Of a DNA stretch of 64,000 bases, positions 23,748-31,389 are shown one piece after another. Made by a program: the position numbers and the translations under genes. How positions within the stretch are numbered: position 1 is the first letter of the stretch; every line of letters starts with the position of its first letter. Source of the DNA: Actinomycetota bacterium (GTDB taxonomy: Bacteria > Actinomycetota > Actinomycetes > S36-B12); the NCBI GenBank assembly GCA_030645615.1, contig JAUSNB010000036.1, forward strand, positions 1 through 64,000, written 5' to 3'. Under the pieces are notes generated by a model, which was not told where the DNA came from, did not search any database, and worked only from the letters and a program-made list of their open reading frames with translations.

Positions 23748-23809
23748 ACCCGATACTCTCCTGCGCGGCCCTCGATGCACATTCGCAGGAGATGTTGGGA
23801 GGTGGCGGC

Positions 23810-24577
23810 TTGCGAGTCTCGCTTCTGTCGCTCACACCAGTGAAGAGCCTTGCCGTGCACCACCCTGACCATCTCGACCTGTCCGATGAAGGGGTCGTTG
23901 GCGATCGTGCCTTCTTCGTCGTGGACGAGGAGTTGGGCCTGGTGTCCTGCACTGATGTCGGGTACCTGCTGCGGTACCGCGCGGCGTTCGACCAGGCGAC
24001 CGGCGTGCTCGATGTCCATGGCCCGGATGGATCCGTGCGCTCGGCTGCGGTCGAGCTGGGTGAAGCCGTGGCCACCGACTTCTACGGCCTGCGGACGGTC
24101 GGTGGGCACGTCGTCCTGGGTTGGGACGAACTGTTCTCGCGGATCGCTGGGCGTCCTGTGCGGCTGGTGAAGGGCTCCTCCGGGGGCTTTGACGTGTGTG
24201 GGGTCACCCTTCTCGGCGCACCCACGGTCAAGGAACTGGCCGCGCGGAACCAGTCGGACCCGGTCGACCCCCGGAGGTTCCGCATGAACATCGAGATCTC
24301 CGGCGGTGAGGCACTCGACGAGGACCGGTGGGAGGGACGGCGGTTGCGCGTGGGCTCCGCGGTCGTCATCGTGGGCGGCCCGGTCAGGCGGTGCGCGGCG
24401 ACGACCCGAAATCCCGAAACGGGCGACGTCGACCTCAAGACGCTCCAGATGATCGGGCGCTTCCGGGGGCGCCAGAAGACCGAGCAGTTCGGTGCTGGGT
24501 TCTACCTCGGCGTCTACGCAGAGGTCATGGTTCCCGGTCGGGTCACCGTCGGGGACGAGGTCTCGTTGGTCGGCTGA
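23810..24577 (+). CDS. MOSC-domain protein
   Basis: A 255-aa protein with an N-terminal MOSC beta-barrel (about 1-100) and a C-terminal MOSC domain. The conserved cysteine is in PVRRCAATTRNPETG, the usual MOSC signature for handling sulfur or the molybdenum cofactor. Such proteins reduce N-hydroxylated compounds or transfer sulfur. The TTG at 23810 was chosen because GGGAGG lies 7 nt upstream; an ATG 18 bp earlier has AGGAG directly against it. Its end is 7 bp from the convergent PLP-enzyme gene. Confidence 0.8.
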   Translation: MRVSLLSLTPVKSLAVHHPDHLDLSDEGVVGDRAFFVVDEELGLVSCTDVGYLLRYRAAFDQATGVLDVHGPDGSVRSAAVELGEAVATDFYGLRTVGGHVVLGWDELFSRIAGRPVRLVKGSSGGFDVCGVTLLGAPTVKELAARNQSDPVDPRRFRMNIEISGGEALDEDRWEGRRLRVGSAVVIVGGPVRRCAATTRNPETGDVDLKTLQMIGRFRGRQKTEQFGAGFYLGVYAEVMVPGRVTVGDEVSLVG

Positions 24578-24584
24578 ATCCCGG

Positions 24585-25784
24585 TCAGGCGAGGCCTCGC
24601 GCGAGATCGGCGATCACGTCCTCGACGTCTTCCAAGCCGACGGACAGCCGCATGATGCCTTCGCCGGGCTTGGCTGTGGAAGCTACCGGCCGGTGGGTAA
24701 GCGCAGCAGGGTGCTGGATGAGCGTGTCGACGCCGCCCAGCGACACCGCGTGGGTCACCAGGCTGAGCCTGGCGCACAGCCTCTCCGCCGAAGCGAACCC
24801 GCCAGCAAGCTCGAATGCGACCATGGCGCCGGGCCCGGTCATCTGAGTCCCCACGAGGCCACGGGGATCGCACTCAGCCAAGCCCGGGTAGAAGACGCGG
24901 CTGACGCCAATCTGCTGAGCGAGCCACTCGGCGATCCGCGCGGCGGACGCCTGCTGGGCACGGATGCGCAATGGCAGCGTAGGGAGCCCGCGGTGCAGGA
25001 GGTATGCCGACCATGGGTCCAGCACCCCGCCCGTGATCGTGCGGATCGGGCGCAGCCGGCGCGCGTACTCGGCGCGCGTGGCGACAACTCCGCCCATCGC
25101 ATCGCCGTGGCCGCCGATGTACTTGGTCGCACTGTGCAGGGAGAAGGCGGCACCCAGGCCCAGCGGACGCTGGAGGACCGGTGTCGCGAACGTGTTGTCG
25201 ACAAGTACCGGCACACTGCCCGCCTGCCGCGCGATGTCGCGAATGTCGAGCAGGTCCAGCGTCGGATTGGCGGGTGACTCGACCACCACCAGTCCCGTCG
25301 CTGGCCCGATCGCTTCCTGGACGGAGTCGGCGTCGACAAAGGTCACGGTGGTGCCCAGGATTCCGGTGGCGAGCAGGTGGTCGGTCCCGCCGTAGAGGGG
25401 GCGGACCGCGACGACATGCGGAAGGCCCGCCTGCACGCGCGAGAGCAGCACAGCCGCCATCGCAGCCATCCCGCTGGCGAACGCGACGGCCTCGACGGTC
25501 TCGCTTTCGCCGTCCGGCTGCTCGAGCGCAGCGATCGCCCCCTCGAACCGGGCCACGGTCGCGTTCCAGGCCCGCCGGTAGACGGTAGGCATGCCGGGGG
25601 ATAGCGGGGAACCGGAGGCGAGGGCCTCGTAGGCAAGGCCGCCGGAGTCGATGCTGTCGAGGGGGGCGGTCGTCGACAAGTCGATGGGCAGCGCATGGAC
25701 GCCCAGCGCGCCGAGGTCGTCGTGGCCGGCATGCACCGCCAGGCTGTCGAGCCGGTACGGGGAGCGTTCGGAGGTCGTCATCAT
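24585..25784 (-). CDS. Cys/Met-metabolism PLP-dependent enzyme
   Basis: A 399-aa fold-type I PLP enzyme of the cystathionine gamma-synthase/lyase and methionine gamma-lyase family. The PLP lysine is in SATKYIGGHGD, the phosphate-binding loop is AFASGMAAM and VLVDNTFATP gives the conserved Asp. Which reaction it performs is not decidable by reading. The divergent Lrp-type regulator 88 bp away suggests amino-acid-responsive control, a common pairing for a catabolic lyase. Two adjacent ATGs (25784 and 25781) could start it. Confidence 0.85.
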   Translation of the reverse strand: MMTTSERSPYRLDSLAVHAGHDDLGALGVHALPIDLSTTAPLDSIDSGGLAYEALASGSPLSPGMPTVYRRAWNATVARFEGAIAALEQPDGESETVEAVAFASGMAAMAAVLLSRVQAGLPHVVAVRPLYGGTDHLLATGILGTTVTFVDADSVQEAIGPATGLVVVESPANPTLDLLDIRDIARQAGSVPVLVDNTFATPVLQRPLGLGAAFSLHSATKYIGGHGDAMGGVVATRAEYARRLRPIRTITGGVLDPWSAYLLHRGLPTLPLRIRAQQASAARIAEWLAQQIGVSRVFYPGLAECDPRGLVGTQMTGPGAMVAFELAGGFASAERLCARLSLVTHAVSLGGVDTLIQHPAALTHRPVASTAKPGEGIMRLSVGLEDVEDVIADLARGLA

Positions 25785-25872
25785 GCGCCGAGGATGACCG
25801 AAAGTTCGTGGAAACGACAGATCGCGCGAATAGTTGAGCGTAGTTCGGACAGATGCCGAATATCATGCGGCC
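25785..25872. promoter_or_regulatory. Divergent control region for PLP enzyme and Lrp regulator
   Basis: An 88-bp gap richer in A and T than its surroundings. TATCAT at 25861-25866 lies 6 bp before the regulator ATG and may be the -10 of a leaderless message. AGTTCG at 25803-25808 and again at 25842-25847 may be half-sites for the regulator. No convincing -35 was found. Confidence 0.35.
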
Positions 25873-26385
25873 ATGAACCTGGCAGACCAAGCCCGGCCGA
25901 AGGATGTTCAGCCTCTCGACGATGTCGACGCGAGGATCCTCGCCCAGCTCATGCGCGATGGCCGGATCCCGAACAACGCACTTGCTGCGCGAGTAGGGGT
26001 CGCAGCATCGACGGCCCTGGCCCGGGTCCGAGCACTGGTCGATCGAGGGGTGGTGCGCGGCTTCACCGCCGACGTGGACCCCGCCGCGGTCGGCTGCCCG
26101 GTCCAGGCGATCGTGGCCCTGCGGCTGCGTACGCACGACGCCCCACACGTGCTGGGGTTCGCGGCGCGCGTGGCGCAGTTGCCTGAGGTGATCCAGACGT
26201 TCCACGTCTCGGGCACCGAGGACTTCCTTGTCCATGTGGCCGTTGCAGACCCTGCTGGTCTCCGGTCGTTCGTCCTGACGGCACTCACCTCCGACCCGAG
26301 CGTCGGCCAGGCCCAGACCCACCTCGTGTTCGAGCACCAACGCGGTCACTTCCTCCAGCGATCGTCCTCGGCAGACGCCCGCTGA
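25873..26385 (+). CDS. Lrp/AsnC-family regulator
   Basis: A 170-aa protein with an N-terminal winged helix (LDDVDARILAQLMRDGRIPNN, then ARVGVAASTALARVRALVDRG) and a C-terminal RAM/AsnC ligand-binding domain from about 80 (PVQAIVALRL ... GTEDFLVHVAV). Such regulators sense amino acids and usually control the neighbouring gene, here the divergent Cys/Met PLP enzyme. The ATG at 25873 keeps the family N-terminus. A longer reading frame would run through the apparent -10 box. Confidence 0.85.
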   Translation: MNLADQARPKDVQPLDDVDARILAQLMRDGRIPNNALAARVGVAASTALARVRALVDRGVVRGFTADVDPAAVGCPVQAIVALRLRTHDAPHVLGFAARVAQLPEVIQTFHVSGTEDFLVHVAVADPAGLRSFVLTALTSDPSVGQAQTHLVFEHQRGHFLQRSSSADAR

Positions 26386-26404
26386 CCGGCGGCGAGCTCA
26401 GCCG

Positions 26405-26752
26405 TCAATGCTGCTGCCCAGCGCGACCGGACGATGCGTTGGCGTGACGGACGCGCAGGGCCAGCAGGACTAGGGCCAGGAGCGGCAGGACGACGGTCCA
26501 GGCGGTGGCCACGACTCCGAGGAGGCAGCCGAGCATGACGACGGCGAGTGCAAGGCCAGGGCGGGTGATCACGAAGCTGCCCAGCAGGACCAAGGCCCCT
26601 CCGCCGCACAGGGCGGCGAACCACCATGCCAGCGCCGTCGGGTCCACCGGCTCGTCGGACAGCAGTCGGGCCAGGACCTCGACGAAGCCCAGCAAGATGA
26701 AGGCCACTCCCACGAACCAGGCCAGCCACCTGGTCACCCGGGCTTGCGTCAT
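26405..26752 (-). CDS. Small integral membrane protein (115 aa)
   Basis: Four hydrophobic helices fill the protein: about 10-30, 44-62, 66-80 and 84-103. The tail is basic (LRVRHANASSGRAG). No family recognised. It is the last gene of the PadR - HAAS protein - membrane protein set on the minus strand, 23 bp after the previous stop, and is probably under the same PadR control. The ATG at 26752 is the first in-frame ATG and lacks a good Shine-Dalgarno. Confidence 0.65.
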   Translation of the reverse strand: MTQARVTRWLAWFVGVAFILLGFVEVLARLLSDEPVDPTALAWWFAALCGGGALVLLGSFVITRPGLALAVVMLGCLLGVVATAWTVVLPLLALVLLALRVRHANASSGRAGQQH

Positions 26753-26775
26753 GGCCGCGTGCCCGCCAGCCAAGG

Positions 26776-27603
26776 TCAGGCCGGGCTCCCGGCCACTGCT
26801 GCCTCGCCCACCGGCTGCTCGGTGCGGAGCCGCAGGCTCACGCCGACCAGCCCCGCGCAGTAGAGCAGCAAGGCCACGACCAGGCCCGCCAGGAACGCCC
26901 ACGGGTAGTCCCCGTAGTAGTCGCGGGGCCCGATCCTGATTGCCTCGCCGACGACGGTCAGCAGGACCCCGGCTGGCCAGGCGAGCACGAGCGAGAGGTC
27001 GGCCCACCGCCCGCCCATTCCGACAGCCCGCATCCGCCAGACCGCGATGATCGCCGCGGCCGTGAGCGGGACCGCGGTGAAGACCCAGGCCCACGGTGCC
27101 GTCGCCATCATCAGCGCCGCGAGCACCATCGCGGCGAGGGCGATGAGGGCGGCCACCCCGCGCACGCCGCCGCTGCGCACGAGCATCCCGGCGATGGTGA
27201 CCGCCGTGGCGATCGTGGCGAGGGCCGCTAGCACGCTCACGGCGGCATACATGCGGGTGTCGGATTCGGGGACGACGAAGTAGTCGAGGCCGCGCGCGGC
27301 CGCGGCGAGCAGCCACAGGGCGACGGCTAGGTAGCCGATGGCTCCGGCAGCGCGGGTGAATGGTGTGGCCATGGCAAGTCCTCCAGCGTCGGTAGCGAAT
27401 GCACGGGTGACGACCCGGAGGTCGCCGAAGCGGTCGATGGTGTGGCGTTGCGCGGTCACGGCGTCGACGCCGTGGCCGGAGAGACGGCGTGCGGATTCGC
27501 GGAGGTGGTCCTCCACCTCCGCCACGACGTCGGCAGCCCTGCGATTGCGCGCCAGGGACCGCCTGAGCTCGTCGACGTAGGCGTCGATCAGGTCGGGTTC
27601 CAC
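26776..27603 (-). CDS. HAAS/permease-prefix-domain membrane protein
   Basis: A 275-aa protein. Residues 1-70 form a helical HAAS-type signalling domain (YVDELRRSLARNRRAADVVAEVEDHL), which in many bacteria lies next to PadR regulators. The rest has about six hydrophobic helices. Its start overlaps the PadR stop by 16 bp, so the pair is translationally linked. Proteins of this design probably sense membrane or ligand state and act with the PadR repressor, but this is known only by association. Confidence 0.75.
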   Translation of the reverse strand: MEPDLIDAYVDELRRSLARNRRAADVVAEVEDHLRESARRLSGHGVDAVTAQRHTIDRFGDLRVVTRAFATDAGGLAMATPFTRAAGAIGYLAVALWLLAAAARGLDYFVVPESDTRMYAAVSVLAALATIATAVTIAGMLVRSGGVRGVAALIALAAMVLAALMMATAPWAWVFTAVPLTAAAIIAVWRMRAVGMGGRWADLSLVLAWPAGVLLTVVGEAIRIGPRDYYGDYPWAFLAGLVVALLLYCAGLVGVSLRLRTEQPVGEAAVAGSPA

Positions 27604-27923
27604 GACGCCCCCTTCAGTACTTGACTGACCGCGAGGGAGAAGTCCTGCCAGCTCGACCGACCTGACACCAGGCTGGCCCGGCCTTTCCGGGTGAGGTCGT
27701 AGGTGCGCCGGCGCCGGCCCGTCTCCTCGCTCCAGCTGCTAGAGAGAAGGCCAGCCTTCTCCAGCCGGTGCAGGGCGGGGTAGACGGTGCCTTCGGGCAG
27801 GTCGAACACGGCATTGCTCCGACTGCGCAGCTCCTCGATCACCGCGTAGCCGTGCAGGGGACCCTGCGACAGGACCGCCAGGATCAGTAGGTCCAGGTGG
27901 CCCTTGAGTGATTCTCCACGCAT
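27588..27923 (-). CDS. PadR-family repressor
   Basis: A 111-aa PadR winged-helix protein: GHLDLLILAVLSQGPLHGYA, then the EGTVYPALHRLEKAGLL recognition region and the RRRRTYDLTRKG wing. It is short (subfamily s1, PadR_N only). The ATG at 27923 lies 8 bp after a TAGCAT -10 box, so the message is probably leaderless. Four CTAGGC-type half-sites overlap that promoter, the pattern of autoregulation. It controls itself and the overlapping HAAS membrane gene. Confidence 0.9.
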   Translation of the reverse strand: MRGESLKGHLDLLILAVLSQGPLHGYAVIEELRSRSNAVFDLPEGTVYPALHRLEKAGLLSSSWSEETGRRRRTYDLTRKGRASLVSGRSSWQDFSLAVSQVLKGASWNPT

Positions 27924-27931
27924 GCCTAGGA

Positions 27932-27960
27932 ATGCTAGGCCTAGCCAGGCTAGGCGTCAA
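27932..27960 (-). promoter_or_regulatory. PadR promoter with overlapping operator repeats
   Basis: Minus strand: TTGACG (27960-27955), 17 bp, TAGCAT (27937-27932). The 12-bp palindrome GCTAGGCCTAGC (27934-27945) sits inside, with further CCTAGG and GGCTAGGC half-sites at either side. The promoter and operator run 11 bp into the 3' end of the neighbouring DUF1905 gene. Confidence 0.65.
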
Positions 27961-28261
27961 GGGCCAGGTGCACGCGGACCACGTCACCGACGTCGAGTCC
28001 CTCCCGCTCGCGCACCAACTTCTTCATCGGCAGGACGTAGGTGCCGGTCTTGGAATCCGGGAACAGCGACGTATCCCACCGGGTATGGCCAACCTGCACG
28101 CGCACCTTGACCGAGCCGAAGCCCCGGGTCGTCCCCGCAACTCGGTCGCGGATGTCGTTCGCCAAGGCCTCGGGCATCGAGACGAAGTGCCAGGCAGCGT
28201 CGCCCGGCCACCGCCACAACTCGGCGTCGAACTCGAACTCCATGGGGCAATAATCGTTCAT
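27950..28261 (-). CDS. DUF1905 domain protein
   Basis: A 103-aa protein matching the DUF1905 family throughout: FEFDAELWRWPGDAAWHFVSM at the start and VRVQVGHTRWDTSLFPDSKTG in the middle, ending in a VREREGLDVGD beta-hairpin region. Its function is unknown; the fold is a small beta-barrel seen alone or fused to YdeI-like domains. The ATG at 28261 gives the full domain; one at 28243 is possible. Its 3' end carries part of the PadR promoter. Confidence 0.85.
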   Translation of the reverse strand: MNDYCPMEFEFDAELWRWPGDAAWHFVSMPEALANDIRDRVAGTTRGFGSVKVRVQVGHTRWDTSLFPDSKTGTYVLPMKKLVREREGLDVGDVVRVHLALDA

Positions 28262-28330
28262 GCCTCATCACTGCCCGTAACCTTGCTTTCGCCGAGGCTC
28301 GCAGCCTTGCCATAGAGATGGTGGTGCCGC

Positions 28331-29611
28331 ATGGACGAGCCGGGTGCGGAGCTGGACGCACTCTGCGCGCGCAACCTGTTCGACACCCCCGACGGCATCT
28401 ACTTCTTCAAGGACCTCGACGGGCGCTTCATCCGGGTGAGCAAGGCGTGCGCCGCCCTTACTGGCCGCACCCCCGATCAGATGGTGGGTCTCACCGATGC
28501 CGATCTGACCGATGCCGAGCACGCGGCGGCCCTGCGCGCTGACGAAGAGCGGATCGCCCGCACAGGGGGGTCGATGATCGACAAGCAGGAGGTCGACCGG
28601 CTTGCGGGCCGGCCGGGTACGTGGGTGGAGACGAGCAAGTTCCCGCTACGCGGCCCGGACGGGACTGTCATCGGCACATTCGGCTACTCGCGCGACGTCA
28701 CGAAGTGGGAGCGCGCCGAGCGGAGACTGGCGCGGGTGGAGGCACAGTTGCGCGCGGTGCTCAACGCTTCACCGGACGCCATGGGCCACTACGACCATGA
28801 CCTGCGGTACCTATACGCCAACCCCGCCGGCGAGAGATTCAAGGGGATGCCGTTGGCGGACCTCATCGGCCGGACAGACCGAGAGACGGGGATGCCCGAG
28901 GATTGGCTGGCCTACTACGAGCCGGCCCTGCGGCGCGTGCTGGAGACCGGCACTCCGGAGGTGCTCGAGTTCGCGGGCGACCCCGACCTGGCGGATCAAG
29001 GCGCATGGTTCCACGTCACCCTGACCCCGGACCGCGATGCCAGCGGTGCCGTGGTCGGTGTGCTCTCCTCGATGCGCGACATGACGGAGGTCAAGAACGC
29101 CCAGCGCGCCATCAGGCGCCAGGCGCTCCACGATCCGCTGACCGGTCTCGCCAACCGAATCCTGCTGATGGACCGGCTGGAAGGAGCCCTGCTGTCCCTC
29201 AATCGCCATCCGGCCCCGAGGGCCCTGTTCTTCGTCGACGTGGACCACTTCAAGTCAGTCAACGATCGATCAGGCCACGAGGTGGGGGACCGCGTGCTGA
29301 TCGAGGTGGCCCGTCGCCTGGAGTTGACCGCCCGCGTCGAGGACACCGTCGCGCGGCACGGTGGCGACGAGTACGTCGTGCTGTGCTCCCCGATGGGACG
29401 TGAGGAGGCCCGCGGCCTGGCCGAGCGGATCGTCGACGCGATGGCCGAGCCGATTCGGGTTGGCGACGAGGCCATCGCCGTCACCGTGAGCGTCGGTGCC
29501 ATGGTCACCGATGACCCGGAGGTCACCGCGGACGCGCTCCTGTCGGGGGCGGATGCGGCGATGTACCGGGCGAAGCTCGCGGGCCGGAACCGCTGCGACG
29601 TCACCGGGTAG
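28331..29611 (+). CDS. PAS-PAS-GGDEF diguanylate cyclase
   Basis: A 426-aa soluble sensor. PAS domain 1 is at about 12-125 (DGIYFFKDLDGRFIRVSKA), PAS domain 2 at about 135-255 (MGHYDHDLRYLYANPAGE), and the GGDEF domain at about 260-425 with DPLTGLANR and the active-site variant RHGGDEYVVL. GGDEY is a functional form in many cyclases, so cyclic di-GMP synthesis is likely. It has no membrane helices. What the PAS domains bind cannot be told; conserved haem or flavin residues are not obvious. Confidence 0.9.
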   Translation: MDEPGAELDALCARNLFDTPDGIYFFKDLDGRFIRVSKACAALTGRTPDQMVGLTDADLTDAEHAAALRADEERIARTGGSMIDKQEVDRLAGRPGTWVETSKFPLRGPDGTVIGTFGYSRDVTKWERAERRLARVEAQLRAVLNASPDAMGHYDHDLRYLYANPAGERFKGMPLADLIGRTDRETGMPEDWLAYYEPALRRVLETGTPEVLEFAGDPDLADQGAWFHVTLTPDRDASGAVVGVLSSMRDMTEVKNAQRAIRRQALHDPLTGLANRILLMDRLEGALLSLNRHPAPRALFFVDVDHFKSVNDRSGHEVGDRVLIEVARRLELTARVEDTVARHGGDEYVVLCSPMGREEARGLAERIVDAMAEPIRVGDEAIAVTVSVGAMVTDDPEVTADALLSGADAAMYRAKLAGRNRCDVTG

Positions 29612-29694
29612 CGCCGGCCGGTCGGCGGGGTGGTTGGGGTAACGCTGGTGGCGAATCCCTTCCGGTATTCGGAGGGGCCGCCTAGCCTTCGGTC

Positions 29695-30759
29695 ATGCGA
29701 ATCGCGATCGGAACACGCAAGGGCCTGTGGACCGCCAAGGGTGGTGCCGACGGGTGGGAGGTCAGCCAGCCCCTGAAGGCGATGGCCGAGTTCAGCAGCG
29801 TGGCCTGGATGCCGCGTGGCGCGGGCGACCCGCCGAGGCTGCTCGCCGGGGCACGGAGCTGGTTCTGGGGACCGTCGGTCCTGTTCAGCGACGACGACGG
29901 CGTGACATGGTCGGACCCCGAGCACCGGGCGATCGCCTTTCCTCCGGACGCGGGTGTCGCGATCGAGCGGATCTGGAACCTCACCCCCGACCCGCGACAG
30001 GCCGATGTCGTTTGGGCCGGCTGCGAACCGCACTCGCTGTGGCGGTCGAGCGACGGCGGCAGTGAGTTCACCCTGAACGCCGGCCTGTGGGAGCACCCGC
30101 ACCGGCCGGAGTGGATGCCCGGTGCCGGCGGGGCGGCGATCCACACCATCGCGCCCCGGCCGGACGGCTCGATGGTCGTCGCGATGAGCACGGGCGGCGT
30201 CTACCGATCGGCCGACAGCGACAGCGGCTGGGTGCCGGCCAACCGGGGGATCAGGGTCGACTTTCAGCCGGAGGAGTACCCCGAGTTCAATCAGTGCGTG
30301 CACCGCATCGCCGTCGACGGCGGCGACCCGTCCCGCGTCTACGCCCAGAACCACGGCGGCGTCTACCGGTCCGACGACTCCGGCGACGCCTGGCAGCCGA
30401 TCATGGAGGGGCTGCCGAAGGACTTCGGCTTCGTCGTGCTGGCGCACCCGTCCCAGGGCGGCACCGCGTGGGTGATTCCGATCGACGCCGAGACCATGTT
30501 CCCGCCGGAGGGCCGGCTGCGGCTGTGGCGCACGGACGATGCCGGTGCCACGTGGGCCGAGACCGGCGATGGCCTGCCGGACGGCCACTACGCGTCCGTC
30601 ATGCGCGACTCGGCACATGTCATCGAGCACGACGGCGACGCCGCGATCGCCTTCGGCACGCGCAACGGGTGTGTCTTCGCCAGCCTCGACGGCGGACGCA
30701 CGTTCACCGAGGTCGTTTCGGGTCTGCCCGACGTGCTGTCGGTGCGGATCAGTCCCTGA
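29695..30759 (+). CDS. Asp-box (BNR/sortilin-like) beta-propeller protein
   Basis: A 354-aa repeat protein with no signal peptide. At least six Asp-box motifs are visible, including FSDDDGVTWSD, RSSDGGSEF, RSDDSGDAWQP, RTDDAGATWAE and SLDGGRTFTE. This points to a six- or seven-bladed propeller of the sialidase/sortilin type, without the sialidase catalytic arginines obvious. TAGCCT at 29683-29688 lies 6 bp before the ATG, so it may be leaderless. It is followed after 2 bp by a MoaD-like gene. Confidence 0.8.
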   Translation: MRIAIGTRKGLWTAKGGADGWEVSQPLKAMAEFSSVAWMPRGAGDPPRLLAGARSWFWGPSVLFSDDDGVTWSDPEHRAIAFPPDAGVAIERIWNLTPDPRQADVVWAGCEPHSLWRSSDGGSEFTLNAGLWEHPHRPEWMPGAGGAAIHTIAPRPDGSMVVAMSTGGVYRSADSDSGWVPANRGIRVDFQPEEYPEFNQCVHRIAVDGGDPSRVYAQNHGGVYRSDDSGDAWQPIMEGLPKDFGFVVLAHPSQGGTAWVIPIDAETMFPPEGRLRLWRTDDAGATWAETGDGLPDGHYASVMRDSAHVIEHDGDAAIAFGTRNGCVFASLDGGRTFTEVVSGLPDVLSVRISP

Positions 30760-30761
30760 GC

Positions 30762-31064
30762 ATGACGGACGGATCCCTGGTCACCGTCCGGCTCCCGCAG
30801 TCCCTGGCCGAGCACGCCGGCGGGCAACGGGAGCTCGCGGTCGATGCGCCCCCGGGCGCCACGCTGGCGGACGTGCTCGACCTCCTCGCCTCGATGGCGC
30901 CCGGTGTTGACCGTCGGGTCCGGGACGAGACGGGCGCCGTCCGGAGGTTCGTCAATGTCTACGTGGACGAGGACGAGTGCCGCACGCTCGACGGACTGCG
31001 CACGCCCGTGCCGCCCGGCACAGTGCTGTTCGTCATCCCGTCGGTCGCGGGGGGTGCCGCCTGA
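30762..31064 (+). CDS. MoaD/ThiS-family ubiquitin-like sulfur carrier with GG-AA tail
   Basis: A 100-aa beta-grasp protein: VTVRLPQSLAEHAGGQRELAV, PPGATLADVLDLLASMAPGV, RRFVNVYVDEDECRTLDGL and a terminal VLFVIPSVAGGAA. Sulfur carriers normally end in Gly-Gly, whose carboxylate is adenylated. Here two alanines follow, so either trimming is needed (as for some ThiS/CysO-like proteins) or the protein is used differently. It pairs with the Asp-box propeller gene upstream, an association seen elsewhere but of unknown meaning. Confidence 0.8.
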   Translation: MTDGSLVTVRLPQSLAEHAGGQRELAVDAPPGATLADVLDLLASMAPGVDRRVRDETGAVRRFVNVYVDEDECRTLDGLRTPVPPGTVLFVIPSVAGGAA

Positions 31065-31345
31065 TCCGGGCACGAGCAGTCGCACTCGCCGTCACGGCCC
31101 TCGTGCTGGCAGCGTGCGGCGCCGCCAGCCCGTCGTCGCCCGCGGAATCGACACCCTGCGGCTGGGATCTCAGCAATGCGGCCGGTAGGCAGGCCAACAG
31201 CGAGTACCTCACCGAGACGATGCAGTGGCTGGCCGAGAATCCAGGCCAGGCTCCCCCCGCGCCGACGCACGCGGCCTGGCAAGGGGACTGCCCGTCCGGC
31301 CCCCCGGTGCCGCCGCCGGACGAGGAGCACGACGACCCGGACTGA
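31061..31345 (+). CDS. Small lipoprotein with probable CTG start (94 aa)
   Basis: RARAVALAVTALVLAACGAA is a classic lipoprotein signal peptide, with lipobox LAAC and the lipidated Cys at about residue 17. The mature part is short, has two further cysteines and ends in a proline- and acid-rich tail. No ATG, GTG or TTG exists at a sensible place. A CTG at 31061 overlaps the preceding TGA (CTGA), like the coupled starts elsewhere in the window, and is the best candidate. No family recognised. Confidence 0.6.
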   Translation: MIRARAVALAVTALVLAACGAASPSSPAESTPCGWDLSNAAGRQANSEYLTETMQWLAENPGQAPPAPTHAAWQGDCPSGPPVPPPDEEHDDPD

Positions 31346-31389
31346 GGCGCGCGCACGGTCGGTTGGCGCCAATCACGCGTCGGTTCAGG

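Noticed and set aside
29635-29656. GGGTAA before the Asp-box propeller gene as a SigB/F-type promoter
   Set aside because: No GTTT or GATT at the proper distance; the TAGCCT box 6 bp before the ATG is a better explanation.
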